From Ruminococcaceae bacterium UBA5408 (GTDB taxonomy: Bacteria; Bacillota; Clostridia; Oscillospirales; Acutalibacteraceae): a stretch of DNA of 6,335 bases. The stretch covers positions 1-6,335 of the forward strand of contig DHNU01000027.1 in assembly GCA_002407645.1 (NCBI GenBank), written 5' to 3'. Below, in pieces: positions 1-5,293 of the stretch. Each line of letters opens with the position of its first letter. Position 1 is the stretch's first letter. The notes under the pieces are model-generated. The model was given only the letters and a program-made list of their open reading frames with translations, searched no databases and was not told the DNA's origin. The translations under genes were made by a program, and so were the position numbers.

Positions 1-188
1 AAGTTTATGGAACAAATCAACCTATTTCCGTAAAAACTTCACAACCGATAGAAAAGAGTAAAATATTCGATTGCCTAAAAGAGATCTCCAAGCATACAGT
101 TATGCGCCCCGTACAAATTGGTGAAGTTTTACTCAAGAATGTATGTGGAACGCAGGTTAACATTATTGCAACAAAGGAACTTGAATAA
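1..188 (+). CDS. DUF1667 domain-containing protein, C-terminal end (5' partial)
   Basis: The reading frame enters from the left edge (first full codon at 3) and ends at TAA 186-188, giving 61 residues. The segment reads PISVKTSQPIEKSKIFDCL, then RPVQIGEVLLKNVCGT and NIIATKELE. I recognise this as the C-terminal half of the DUF1667 (COG3862) family, whose members typically read VPVKTSKPIPKEKIF, then VKIGDVIIKNVLGTGVDIIAT. The N-terminal half, which normally carries a CxxC cysteine cluster, lies outside the window. Family members are about 115-125 residues and usually follow anaerobic glycerol-3-phosphate dehydrogenase-like and FAD/NAD oxidoreductase genes, often near glpK. They are thought to be a redox partner, but the biochemical role is not settled. 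The gene ends 49 bp before dhaK with no visible terminator, so cotranscription is likely. Family assignment is from remembered sequence pattern, not a search. Confidence 0.8.
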   Translation, partial: VYGTNQPISVKTSQPIEKSKIFDCLKEISKHTVMRPVQIGEVLLKNVCGTQVNIIATKELE

Positions 189-237
189 ATTAACATAATT
201 TTGTAAGAATAATGACTATATTGACAGGAGGCATTTT

Positions 238-1227
238 ATGAAGAAGCTAATTAACAGTGTGGACAATGTAGAACAGGAAATGATACTCGGAATGGTAAAA
301 GCTTATCCTGGATATGTTAAAAAACTGGATTGCGGTAATGTTGTTGTAAGGGCAAAGAAAAAAGAAGATAAAGTTGCTCTTATAAGCGGCGGCGGAAGCG
401 GTCATGAGCCGGCTCATGGCGGCTATGTAGGCGAGGGAATGCTCGATTGTGCAGTTGCAGGCACGGTATTTACTTCTCCAACTCCTGATCAAATTTATGA
501 AGGTATTAAAGCAATTGCAACCGATAAAGGTGTATTGATGGTTGTAAAAAACTATACCGGCGATGTCATGAACTTTGAAATGGCAGCCGAAATGGCACAA
601 GCGGACGGTATTCCGGTTGAATACGTTGTAACTAACGACGATGTAGCTGTTAAAGACAGCCTTTATACAACCGGACGCCGCGGTGTTGCCGGAACTGTTT
701 TTGTTCATAAAATTGCCGGAGCAAAAGCCGAATCCGGCGCGGACTTAAAAGAAGTCCATCGTGTAGCGCAAAAAGTTGTTGATAATGTTAGAACAATGGG
801 AATGGCACTGACTCCTTGTACTGTTCCAGCGGCCGGTAAACCGGGTTTTACGCTAAAAGATGATGAAATGGAAATCGGAATTGGTATTCACGGTGAGCCG
901 GGTATTCATCGTGAGAAGGTAAAACCTGCGGATGAAATTGCTGAAATGTTGCTCGACAAAATTTTAGCTGACATTGATTACAGCGGCAAAGAAGTTGCTG
1001 TTATGATTAATGGTTCCGGCGGTACTCCGCTTATGGAGCTTTATATTATTAACAACAAGGTTAATGATTATCTAAAAGAAAAAGGTATAAAAATTTATAA
1101 AACTTATGTTGGTAACTATATGACCTCTATTGAAATGGCAGGGTTTTCAATCACATTACTTCGTCTTGATAAAGAGATTAAAGAACTGCTTGATGCGAAA
1201 GCCAATACTCCTGCATTTAAGGAATAA
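238..1227 (+). CDS. dhaK: Dihydroxyacetone kinase subunit DhaK (PTS-dependent, DHA-binding)
   Basis: This 329-residue protein has the normal length for a stand-alone DhaK. It is the cytoplasmic subunit that binds dihydroxyacetone covalently as a hemiaminal and presents it to DhaL-ADP for phosphorylation to DHA phosphate. Visible motifs are GGGSGHEPAHGG (51-62), the KNYTGDVMNF segment (104-113), TGRRGVAGT (145-153), GIGIHGEPG (214-222) and MINGSGGTPLMEL (256-268). The substrate residues known from E. coli DhaK fall at the same numbers here: His56, Asp109 and the covalent His218. The start is ATG 238 with AGGAGG at 226-231, six bases upstream. No fused DhaL domain is present, unlike ATP-dependent DHA kinases, which fits the separate dhaL and dhaM downstream. 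The protein looks intact and functional. Confidence 0.97.
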   Translation: MKKLINSVDNVEQEMILGMVKAYPGYVKKLDCGNVVVRAKKKEDKVALISGGGSGHEPAHGGYVGEGMLDCAVAGTVFTSPTPDQIYEGIKAIATDKGVLMVVKNYTGDVMNFEMAAEMAQADGIPVEYVVTNDDVAVKDSLYTTGRRGVAGTVFVHKIAGAKAESGADLKEVHRVAQKVVDNVRTMGMALTPCTVPAAGKPGFTLKDDEMEIGIGIHGEPGIHREKVKPADEIAEMLLDKILADIDYSGKEVAVMINGSGGTPLMELYIINNKVNDYLKEKGIKIYKTYVGNYMTSIEMAGFSITLLRLDKEIKELLDAKANTPAFKE

Positions 1228-1236
1228 TTTCTGTCT

Positions 1237-1270
1237 AATGCGGCGGATTAGAATAATAATTCGCCGCATT
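1237..1270 (+). other. Intercistronic stem-loop between dhaK and dhaL
   Basis: Bases 1237-1249 (AATGCGGCGGATT) pair with 1258-1270 (AATTCGCCGCATT) over 13 consecutive pairs with one G-U wobble, around an 8-base loop. It starts 9 bp after the dhaK stop. The GC-rich core stands out against its A/T-rich surroundings. No T-run follows, so it is a poor intrinsic terminator. It may instead be an mRNA stability or processing element, or a partial attenuator that sets the DhaK:DhaL/M ratio. The structure is seen directly; the role is inferred. Confidence 0.6.
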
Positions 1271-1296
1271 TACATTAAATCTGTTCGTATTATAAG
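1269..1296 (+). promoter_or_regulatory. Possible internal promoter ahead of dhaL
   Basis: TTTACA (1269-1274) and TATAAG (1291-1296) are separated by 16 bp, and each matches the sigma-A consensus at five of six positions. Transcription would begin near 1303, inside the 108-bp dhaK-dhaL gap and just after the stem-loop, giving a separate dhaLM transcript. In A/T-rich DNA such matches arise by chance, so this is a weak call. Confidence 0.3.
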
Positions 1297-1320
1297 TAAA
1301 TTTAACAACAATAGACTTTT

Positions 1321-1326
1321 GAGAGG
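1321..1326 (+). promoter_or_regulatory. dhaL ribosome binding site (decides between two ATGs)
   Basis: GAGAGG ends 3 bases before ATG 1330 and 9 bases before ATG 1336. Other genes in the window have 6-10 bases of spacing, so ATG 1336 is the better start. The two choices differ by only two residues (Met-Ser). Confidence 0.55.
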
Positions 1327-1335
1327 AAAATGAGT

Positions 1336-1959
1336 ATGACGGACAGCAAAAAAATTACAAGTATTATAAAAGAAATCGGAAATGTAATTCAAAAAGAAAA
1401 AGACTTTTTAACTGAATTAGACAGTTTTATCGGTGATGCTGATCACGGTATCAACATGGCAAGAGGTTTTAAAGAAGTTGAGAAAAAATTGCCCGGTTTG
1501 GAAGATAAGGATGTTGGGACTATATTGAAAACCGTAGGGATGACATTGGTTTCAACGGTAGGCGGTGCTTCGGGGCCGCTTTATGGGACAGCATTCATGA
1601 AAGCGGGTATGGCAATAGGCGCCAAAAATGATATAGATGGCGATGATTTTATTACTGCGCTTAATGCTGCAGTAGAGGGAATTAAAATGAGAGGTAAATC
1701 GCATGAGGGCGAAAAAACTATGCTTGATGCTTTAATTCCCGCTCTTAATACAATTAAAAAAGTTTATGAAGAAAACAAGGACTTCAAAGCGGCACTTGAA
1801 CAGGGCATAAAAGCCGCCGAAGAAGGAGTTGAATATACAAAAACCATTATTGCAACAAAAGGCAGAGCGAGCTATCTTGGTGAGAGAAGTATCGGACATC
1901 AAGATCCCGGTGCAACATCTTCATATTTGATGTTAAAAGCAATTTGTAGTATAATATAA
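1336..1959 (+). CDS. dhaL: Dihydroxyacetone kinase subunit DhaL (ADP-binding)
   Basis: This subunit carries tightly bound ADP/ATP and two Mg ions. DhaM rephosphorylates the ADP, and the phosphate then passes to DHA on DhaK. The protein has 207 residues from ATG 1336 (209 if ATG 1330 is used), the usual length for the family. The Mg-binding triad appears as D-x4-D-x-D-H-G (DSFIGDADHG) at residues 29-38, equivalent to Asp30, Asp35 and Asp37 of E. coli DhaL. GGASGPLYG (76-84) is the nucleotide-binding loop, followed by KTMLDAL (127-133), and the C-terminal GRASYLGERSIGHQDPGA (176-193) caps the nucleotide. All family landmarks are present. It lies 108 bp after dhaK and 15 bp before dhaM, so translation with dhaM is probably coordinated. 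A stem-loop and a possible promoter upstream could set its level separately from dhaK. Confidence 0.96.
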   Translation: MTDSKKITSIIKEIGNVIQKEKDFLTELDSFIGDADHGINMARGFKEVEKKLPGLEDKDVGTILKTVGMTLVSTVGGASGPLYGTAFMKAGMAIGAKNDIDGDDFITALNAAVEGIKMRGKSHEGEKTMLDALIPALNTIKKVYEENKDFKAALEQGIKAAEEGVEYTKTIIATKGRASYLGERSIGHQDPGATSSYLMLKAICSII

Positions 1960-1974
1960 CAAGAGAGGATTATT

Positions 1975-2355
1975 ATGGTAGGAATTGTAATTGTTTCACA
2001 CAGTAATAAACTTGCTCAAGGCGTTATGGAATTGGCTAAAATGATGGCCTCAGATGCGCTGGTTGCAGCTGCCGGAGGTCTGGAAGACGGTTCTTTCGGT
2101 ACAAGTTACGAGAAAATAAATGCAGCCATAAATTCAGTATATACCGATGACGGCGTCGTAATCCTAATGGATATGGGTAGCGCTGTTATGACGGCTGAAA
2201 TGGTTATTGAAAATATGCCCAATAAAAAAATTCAGATGATTGATTGCCCTTTAGTAGAGGGTGCGGTTGTAGCAGCGATTGCTTCCAGTTCAAATCAAAG
2301 TATGGGTGAGGTTATTAATGAAGCAAAGAATGCATCCAAAGAATCAAAAATCTGA
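1975..2355 (+). CDS. dhaM: Single-domain DhaM, EIIA(Man)-like PTS phosphotransferase for DHA kinase
   Basis: The 126-residue protein takes phosphate from phospho-HPr onto an N-terminal histidine and passes it to ADP bound in DhaL. The start IVIVSHSNKLAQGV holds the expected active-site His9. GGLEDGSFGTS (34-44) and VVILMDMGSA (61-70) are typical of the EIIA-Man fold as used in DhaM. E. coli DhaM is about 470 residues, with HPr-like and EI-like domains fused behind this one. Here only the EIIA domain exists, as in Lactococcus-type systems, so general EI and HPr must be encoded elsewhere. The start is ATG 1975 with AGAGG ending six bases upstream. The stop is TGA 2353-2355; the protein is complete for a one-domain DhaM there, and a strong terminator follows. 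This is the last gene of the operon. Confidence 0.95.
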   Translation: MVGIVIVSHSNKLAQGVMELAKMMASDALVAAAGGLEDGSFGTSYEKINAAINSVYTDDGVVILMDMGSAVMTAEMVIENMPNKKIQMIDCPLVEGAVVAAIASSSNQSMGEVINEAKNASKESKI

Positions 2356-2409
2356 ATATTATTTAATTTGAGTACAACTTTACTTATTCCATGTTTCGAC
2401 ACATACCAT

Positions 2410-2462
2410 AGCAGCGAGCATATTGTTCCATATTTTATGGAGCAATGTGCTTGTTGCTTTTA
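2410..2462 (+). terminator. Rho-independent terminator of the dha operon (23-bp stem)
   Basis: Bases 2410-2432 pair with 2436-2458 over 23 consecutive pairs around a TTT loop, followed by a short T-run (TTTTATATT). Four pairs are G-U wobbles when read as plus-strand RNA. On the minus strand the same positions would be A/C mismatches, so the hairpin is built for plus-strand transcripts. It starts 54 bp after the dhaM stop. The stem is unusually long and the T-run short for a plain terminator, so it may also protect the mRNA 3' end. Confidence 0.85.
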
Positions 2463-2688
2463 TATTACATTTTAGTCATGAATATTAAAAGGTAAAGTGA
2501 AATATATTCACGAATTTTGTATTTATATATTAAATATATTTGTGCGGTTTCAACAAATATAATAATATACATAAATTTATTAAGGAAAATAAAGAAATAT
2601 TTGTCAAATTGTAAGAAGGTATATTTATATTTTAAGAGGAAATATTAAATAAACACCTCATTGAATATTAATATAAGGAGATAATATT
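2459..2688. other. A/T-rich intergenic spacer with weak promoter-like and dyad signals
   Basis: This 230-bp stretch holds no convincing gene. Two features stand out. A 15-bp dyad, GTGAA-ATATA-TTCAC (2497-2511), could be an operator. A promoter-like pair, TTGTCA (2601-2606) and TATATT (2626-2631) with a long 19-bp spacer, could transcribe the small ORF at 2689. Both are weak in such A/T-rich DNA. Confidence 0.4.
2497..2511. repeat. Small dyad GTGAA-N5-TTCAC, possible operator
   Basis: GTGAA (2497-2501) and TTCAC (2507-2511) form an inverted repeat around ATATA. It resembles CRP- or Rex-type operator arms but has the wrong centre spacing for either (N5 here; Rex sites use N4 between the GTGAA/TTCAC arms). 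It lies 178-192 bp before the small ORF. Only the symmetry is certain. Confidence 0.25.
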
Positions 2689-2859
2689 ATGGAAGAAAAT
2701 TATAAGATTAATAATATGAATGGTGAAACACGCAATAATAAAAAATCATATAGTATAAATAATATGAATGGTAAAACACGTAACAAGTATGATATTACCG
2801 GCGAAAAAGATAAATTTGAAAACAGCAATTCTAATGACTGCCAAAATAAAAATAAATAA
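2689..2859 (+). CDS. Hypothetical 56-residue hydrophilic Asn/Lys-rich peptide with internal repeat
   Basis: I do not recognise this protein. ATG 2689 is preceded by AAGGAG (2675-2680) at eight bases, and the frame runs to TAA 2857-2859. The product has no membrane segment or signal peptide, is rich in Asn and Lys, and has one Cys (residue 51). Residues 7-16 (INNMNGETRN) recur at 23-32 (INNMNGKTRN), a 48-bp spaced duplication. The two DNA copies differ at two silent sites (CGC/CGT, AAT/AAC) and one replacement (GAA/AAA), which mildly favours selection on the protein. A terminator follows 15 bp after the stop. These points support a real gene, but A/T-rich DNA yields many such short ORFs. The function is unknown, and I see no basis for calling it a toxin, SASP or bacteriocin. 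Confidence 0.55.
   Translation: MEENYKINNMNGETRNNKKSYSINNMNGKTRNKYDITGEKDKFENSNSNDCQNKNK
2707..2784 (+). repeat. Imperfect 30-bp direct repeat inside the small ORF
   Basis: Copies at 2707-2736 and 2755-2784 are offset by 48 bp and share the core ATAATATGAATGGT plus AAACACG. The in-frame spacing (16 codons) keeps the peptide repeat INNMNG(E/K)TRN. Confidence 0.7.
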
Positions 2860-2871
2860 AATGTAATATGT

Positions 2872-2922
2872 AAAAAGAGGCTGATACAAAACAACAAGTT
2901 CTGTTACAGCCTCTTAATTTTT
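2872..2922. terminator. Bidirectional intrinsic terminator between convergent genes
   Basis: AAGAGGCTG (2875-2883) pairs perfectly with CAGCCTCTT (2907-2915). The stem continues inward through ACA/TGT after a 2-bp mismatch. On the plus strand it is followed by TTAATTTTTT. On the minus strand the other arm is followed by a T5 run (complement of 2872-2876). It therefore ends both the small ORF transcript from the left and the DUF378 transcript from the right, whose stop codon lies 5 bp away. Confidence 0.85.
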
Positions 2923-3127
2923 AAGAATCCGTAATTTCTTCCTTATCTCTGAATAATAATGAGATGCACCAAACAGCCGCAAGGGCTATAATTACATAAA
3001 TAATTCTACTGATAGTTCCGCTTTGTCCTCCGCCAATCCAGGCCACAAGGTCAAATTCAAAAAGTCCAATAGAACCCCAGTTTAGTCCACCTATTATTAC
3101 TAACAGTAGAGCAATTTTATCAAACAT
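2921..3127 (-). CDS. DUF378 family small membrane protein
   Basis: The product is a 68-residue inner-membrane protein with two hydrophobic helices, at about residues 5-23 and 39-59, joined by a Gly-rich loop and ending in a charged tail (RDKEEITDS). The motifs GGLNWG (13-18), LFEFDLVAWIGG (22-33) and SRIIY (40-44) mark it as DUF378 (B. subtilis YuzA-like), a family of unknown function. I chose the ATG at 3127 because AAAGGAG (3144-3138) lies ten bases upstream of it. The ATG seven codons further upstream (3148) overlaps that ribosome binding site and would add MQRRVKY, which the family lacks. The gene is monocistronic, with its own promoter and a terminator just past its stop. It runs opposite to both flanking operons, so nothing in the context indicates a role. 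Confidence 0.9.
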   Translation of the reverse strand: MFDKIALLLVIIGGLNWGSIGLFEFDLVAWIGGGQSGTISRIIYVIIALAAVWCISLLFRDKEEITDS

Positions 3128-3137
3128 ATATTTCACT

Positions 3138-3144
3138 CTCCTTT
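3138..3144 (-). promoter_or_regulatory. DUF378 gene ribosome binding site (decides the start)
   Basis: AAAGGAG on the minus strand ends ten bases before ATG 3127. The longer frame from 3148 would read through this site as codons, so the shorter start is preferred. Confidence 0.75.
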
Positions 3145-3149
3145 GCATT

Positions 3150-3179
3150 ATTATAATCCGTTTGATTTAGGATATTCAA
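3150..3179 (-). promoter_or_regulatory. Probable promoter of the DUF378 gene
   Basis: On the minus strand, TTGAAT (3179-3174) and a perfect TATAAT (3155-3150) are separated by 18 bp. The start of transcription would be near 3143, leaving a very short leader with the ribosome binding site almost at the 5' end. That tight fit is a small reservation. Confidence 0.45.
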
Positions 3180-3275
3180 AGTTATGAAAAGTTTTTAATT
3201 TAAAATATTGGATTGACTTTAATAATATTATTTTTTATTAAATATAAAAAAGAAATAAAAAATTTCAATAAACAC
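3180..3275. other. A/T-rich spacer between the divergent DUF378 and ilv transcription units
   Basis: No gene is visible here. The stretch is almost entirely A and T. TTGACT (3213-3218) with TATTAA (3236-3241) at 17 bp is a possible second upstream plus-strand promoter for the ilv operon, but a weak one. Confidence 0.35.
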
Positions 3276-3304
3276 TTGACAAGCAGGAGTGAATATAATA
3301 TTCT
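3276..3304 (+). promoter_or_regulatory. Promoter of the T-box/ilvBNA operon
   Basis: A perfect -35 box, TTGACA (3276-3281), is followed 17 bp later by TATTCT (3299-3304), a four-of-six -10 box. Transcription would start near 3311, a few bases before T-box stem I, which is where a T-box promoter should lie. The leader would be close to 300 nt. Confidence 0.65.
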
Positions 3305-3322
3305 ATATAAAATAAATTAAAT

Positions 3323-3572
3323 GCGCAGATGGGGACAGAATGTAAAACACCCGTTATCAGAGAGCTGTCGGTTGGTGTGAGACAGCAACGAAAATTACAT
3401 GAAATCACCCCGGAGCTGGCTACTGAACACTTAGAAGTAAGTAAGCCCGGTTTCTTACCGTTAAAAGAGAGTGCATTGTTAGATGCATTGAGATGTCGCT
3501 TCGGCGGCGAATTAGAGTGGTACCGTGAAGTTAACCCTTCGCCTCTATACATGGGGGCGGAGGGATTTTTTA
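3323..3572 (+). promoter_or_regulatory. T-box riboswitch, isoleucine (ATC) specifier
   Basis: The leader senses uncharged tRNA-Ile and permits read-through into ilvB. Stem I is closed by GGGG (3331-3334) with CCCC (3408-3411). The AGAG stretch and GCTGTC (3364-3369) pair region with GACAGC (3381-3386) carries the GGTTGGTG terminal sequence. In the specifier loop, the pattern GAA-ATC-A puts the codon ATC (Ile) at 3404-3406. Further hairpins are GTAAG/CTTAC (3441-3458), TGCAT/ATGCA (3472-3487) and GTCGC-TTCG-GCGGC (3495-3508). The T-box core AGAGTGGTACCGTG is at 3514-3527. Its bulge TGGT (3518-3521) would pair with the tRNA 3' end ACCA, matching the A discriminator of tRNA-Ile. The antiterminator forms from AGAG (3514-3517) with CTCT (3543-3546) and GTGAAG (3525-3530) with CTTCGC (3537-3542). 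Confidence 0.95.
3535..3572 (+). terminator. T-box leader terminator (competes with the antiterminator)
   Basis: CCCTTCGCCTC (3535-3545) pairs with GGGGCGGAGGG (3554-3564) over 11 bp with two G-U wobbles and an 8-base loop, followed by a long T-rich run from 3566. The 5' arm shares bases 3537-3545 with the T-box antiterminator, so the two folds exclude each other. With charged tRNA-Ile this hairpin forms and stops transcription 42 bases before ilvB. Confidence 0.93.
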
Positions 3573-3606
3573 TTTTTATTTTTATTTTTTATAAGGAGGA
3601 ATAGAT

Positions 3607-5280
3607 ATGAAGTTAACAGGAGCTCAAATTATTATGGAGTGCCTAATCGAACAAGGGGTAGATACGGTTTTCGGTTATCCGGGAGGTGCTGTACTGAATA
3701 TTTATGACGCGTTATTTGAGTACAAAAATAGGATTAAACATATTAGAACCGCCCACGAACAGGGCGCGGCACATGCGGCTGATGGATATGCACGTTCAAC
3801 CGGTAAAACAGGAGTGTGTATTGCAACGTCCGGTCCCGGCGCGACGAATTTAGTTACCGGAATTGCAACCGCGTACATGGATTCAGTACCTATGGTTGCC
3901 ATTACAGGTAATGTAAGCTGTGATTTATTGGGACTTGACAGTTTTCAAGAAGTGGATATAACCGGAATTACAATGCCTGTAACAAAGCATAATTTTCTCG
4001 TGAGGAATATAGAGGATTTAGCAGATACTTTAAGAAAAGCCTTTATAATTGCAAGTTCAGGCCGAAAAGGCCCAGTCCTTGTTGATATTCCAAAAGATGT
4101 TACTGCACAAAAATTTGAATATGAAATCAAGAACGTAGATTTTCATATTTATAAAACGCCGTTTCCAAAAGCGGAACGCTTGGAAAAAGCTGTAAAAATG
4201 CTCAGGGACAGTGAAAAACCGTTTATTTATACGGGCGGAGGTGTAATTGCAGCCGAGGCAAGCGAAGAATTAAAAGAATTTGCTGAATTGCTCGATGCTC
4301 CTGTTTCTTCATCCTTAATGTGTCAGGGCGGCTATGACCAAAAGGAAGCTCGGTATATGGGAATGCTCGGTATGCATGGTACAAAAACAGCGGCACTTGC
4401 AATTAAAAATTGTGATTTACTAATTGCTGTCGGTACGCGCTTTTCAGACAGAGTTCTCTGTAACGCAAATCTTTTTGCTCAGCATTGTCCAATTATTCAG
4501 ATAGATATTGATACTGCTGAATTTAATAAAAATATTGATGTTGATTTAAAATTAAAAGGCAATGCAAAAGAAATACTGACTCATATAAACGAATTACTGC
4601 CACAGCGTCAGCATAAGCAGTGGATGGAACAAATTTTTGAATGGAAAGATTTTTATCCGCTTGAACAGGATTGTTTATCAGAGGACGAAGTTACACCGAA
4701 AGAAGTAATTGAGACACTTGATAGACTCACTAAGTCAAATGCTGTTATCGTTACTGAAGTAGGGCAGCACCAAATGTGGGCGGCTCAATTTTATAATTAT
4801 CGTTCACCGCGTCATTTTATAACTTCGGGTGGACTCGGAACTATGGGATTCGGCTTAGGCGCAGCTATCGGCGCACAGACTGCAAATCTTGATAAAAAAG
4901 TAATAAATATTGCAGGCGACGGAAGTTTCCATATGAATTGCAATGAACTTTCAACCGCTGCGAACTATAATATTCCGGTTGTTGAACTTATTTTCAACAA
5001 TTCTGTTTTGGGAATGGTTCATCAATGGCAGAAGCTCTTTTATCAAAACCGTTTTTCTGAAACAAACCTTGATAAAACTACAAATTTTGAAATGCTTGCA
5101 AATGCATTCGGGGTAAAAGCATTTACAATAACAAAACGAGAAGATATTGAACCCGTTTTAAAAGAAGCTCTTGAATTAAACGAACCTGTAGTAATTAACT
5201 GTCTTATTAATCCGGATTATAACGTACTGCCGATGGTGCCTGCAGGAGGATCCGTTGAAGCACCGATTTTGGAAATATAG
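3607..5280 (+). CDS. ilvB: Acetolactate (acetohydroxyacid) synthase, large catalytic subunit
   Basis: This 557-residue ThDP- and FAD-dependent enzyme condenses pyruvate with 2-oxobutyrate (isoleucine) or a second pyruvate (valine, leucine). The N-terminal ThDP Pyr domain covers about 1-165, with FGYPGGAVL (22-30), the catalytic Glu51 in AHEQGAAHAADGYAR (49-63) and SGPGATNLVTG (75-85). The central FAD-binding domain spans about 190-325. The C-terminal ThDP PP domain has TEVGQHQMWA (383-392), GGLGTMGFGLGAAIGA (408-423) and the Mg/ThDP motif GDGS (437-440) ending in NN (464-465). Trp474 in VHQWQKLFY is the equivalent of the herbicide-contact Trp of plant enzymes. The biosynthetic rather than catabolic (AlsS) type is supported by the Ile T-box and by ilvN, the regulatory subunit, 13 bp downstream. 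The start is ATG 3607 with AGGAGG (3594-3599) seven bases upstream. It appears complete. Confidence 0.97.
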   Translation: MKLTGAQIIMECLIEQGVDTVFGYPGGAVLNIYDALFEYKNRIKHIRTAHEQGAAHAADGYARSTGKTGVCIATSGPGATNLVTGIATAYMDSVPMVAITGNVSCDLLGLDSFQEVDITGITMPVTKHNFLVRNIEDLADTLRKAFIIASSGRKGPVLVDIPKDVTAQKFEYEIKNVDFHIYKTPFPKAERLEKAVKMLRDSEKPFIYTGGGVIAAEASEELKEFAELLDAPVSSSLMCQGGYDQKEARYMGMLGMHGTKTAALAIKNCDLLIAVGTRFSDRVLCNANLFAQHCPIIQIDIDTAEFNKNIDVDLKLKGNAKEILTHINELLPQRQHKQWMEQIFEWKDFYPLEQDCLSEDEVTPKEVIETLDRLTKSNAVIVTEVGQHQMWAAQFYNYRSPRHFITSGGLGTMGFGLGAAIGAQTANLDKKVINIAGDGSFHMNCNELSTAANYNIPVVELIFNNSVLGMVHQWQKLFYQNRFSETNLDKTTNFEMLANAFGVKAFTITKREDIEPVLKEALELNEPVVINCLINPDYNVLPMVPAGGSVEAPILEI

Positions 5281-5293
5281 AGGAGGCTGTATT

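Noticed and set aside
221..226. TTGACA as a -35 box just before dhaK
   Set aside because: It overlaps the dhaK ribosome binding site, so any transcript from it would start inside dhaK. It looks like chance.
1130..1333. A 67-codon ORF overlapping the end of dhaK
   Set aside because: It is an out-of-frame shadow that runs through the intercistronic stem-loop, with basic low-complexity content and no ribosome site.
2700..2897. A 65-codon minus-strand ORF rich in Leu and Phe, resembling a membrane peptide
   Set aside because: It is the antisense of the Asn/Lys-rich repeat ORF, and reversing A-rich codons automatically gives Leu/Phe/Ile. Its start lies within the terminator.
3128..3148. Upstream ATG for the DUF378 gene at 3148
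   Set aside because: It would translate the ribosome binding site itself. Family members begin near MFDKIALLL.
3329..3604. A 91-codon plus-strand ORF (and a 95-codon minus-strand ORF at 3265-3552) in front of ilvB
   Set aside because: Both lie across the T-box leader. The plus-strand one runs through the terminator stem and T-run, giving FIFIFIF, and has no protein-family features. The conserved signal here is RNA structure.
5255..5293. Upstream ATG for ilvN at 5255
   Set aside because: It lies within the end of ilvB and adds 13 residues not typical of the family, while ATG 5294 has a perfect AGGAGG at seven bases.
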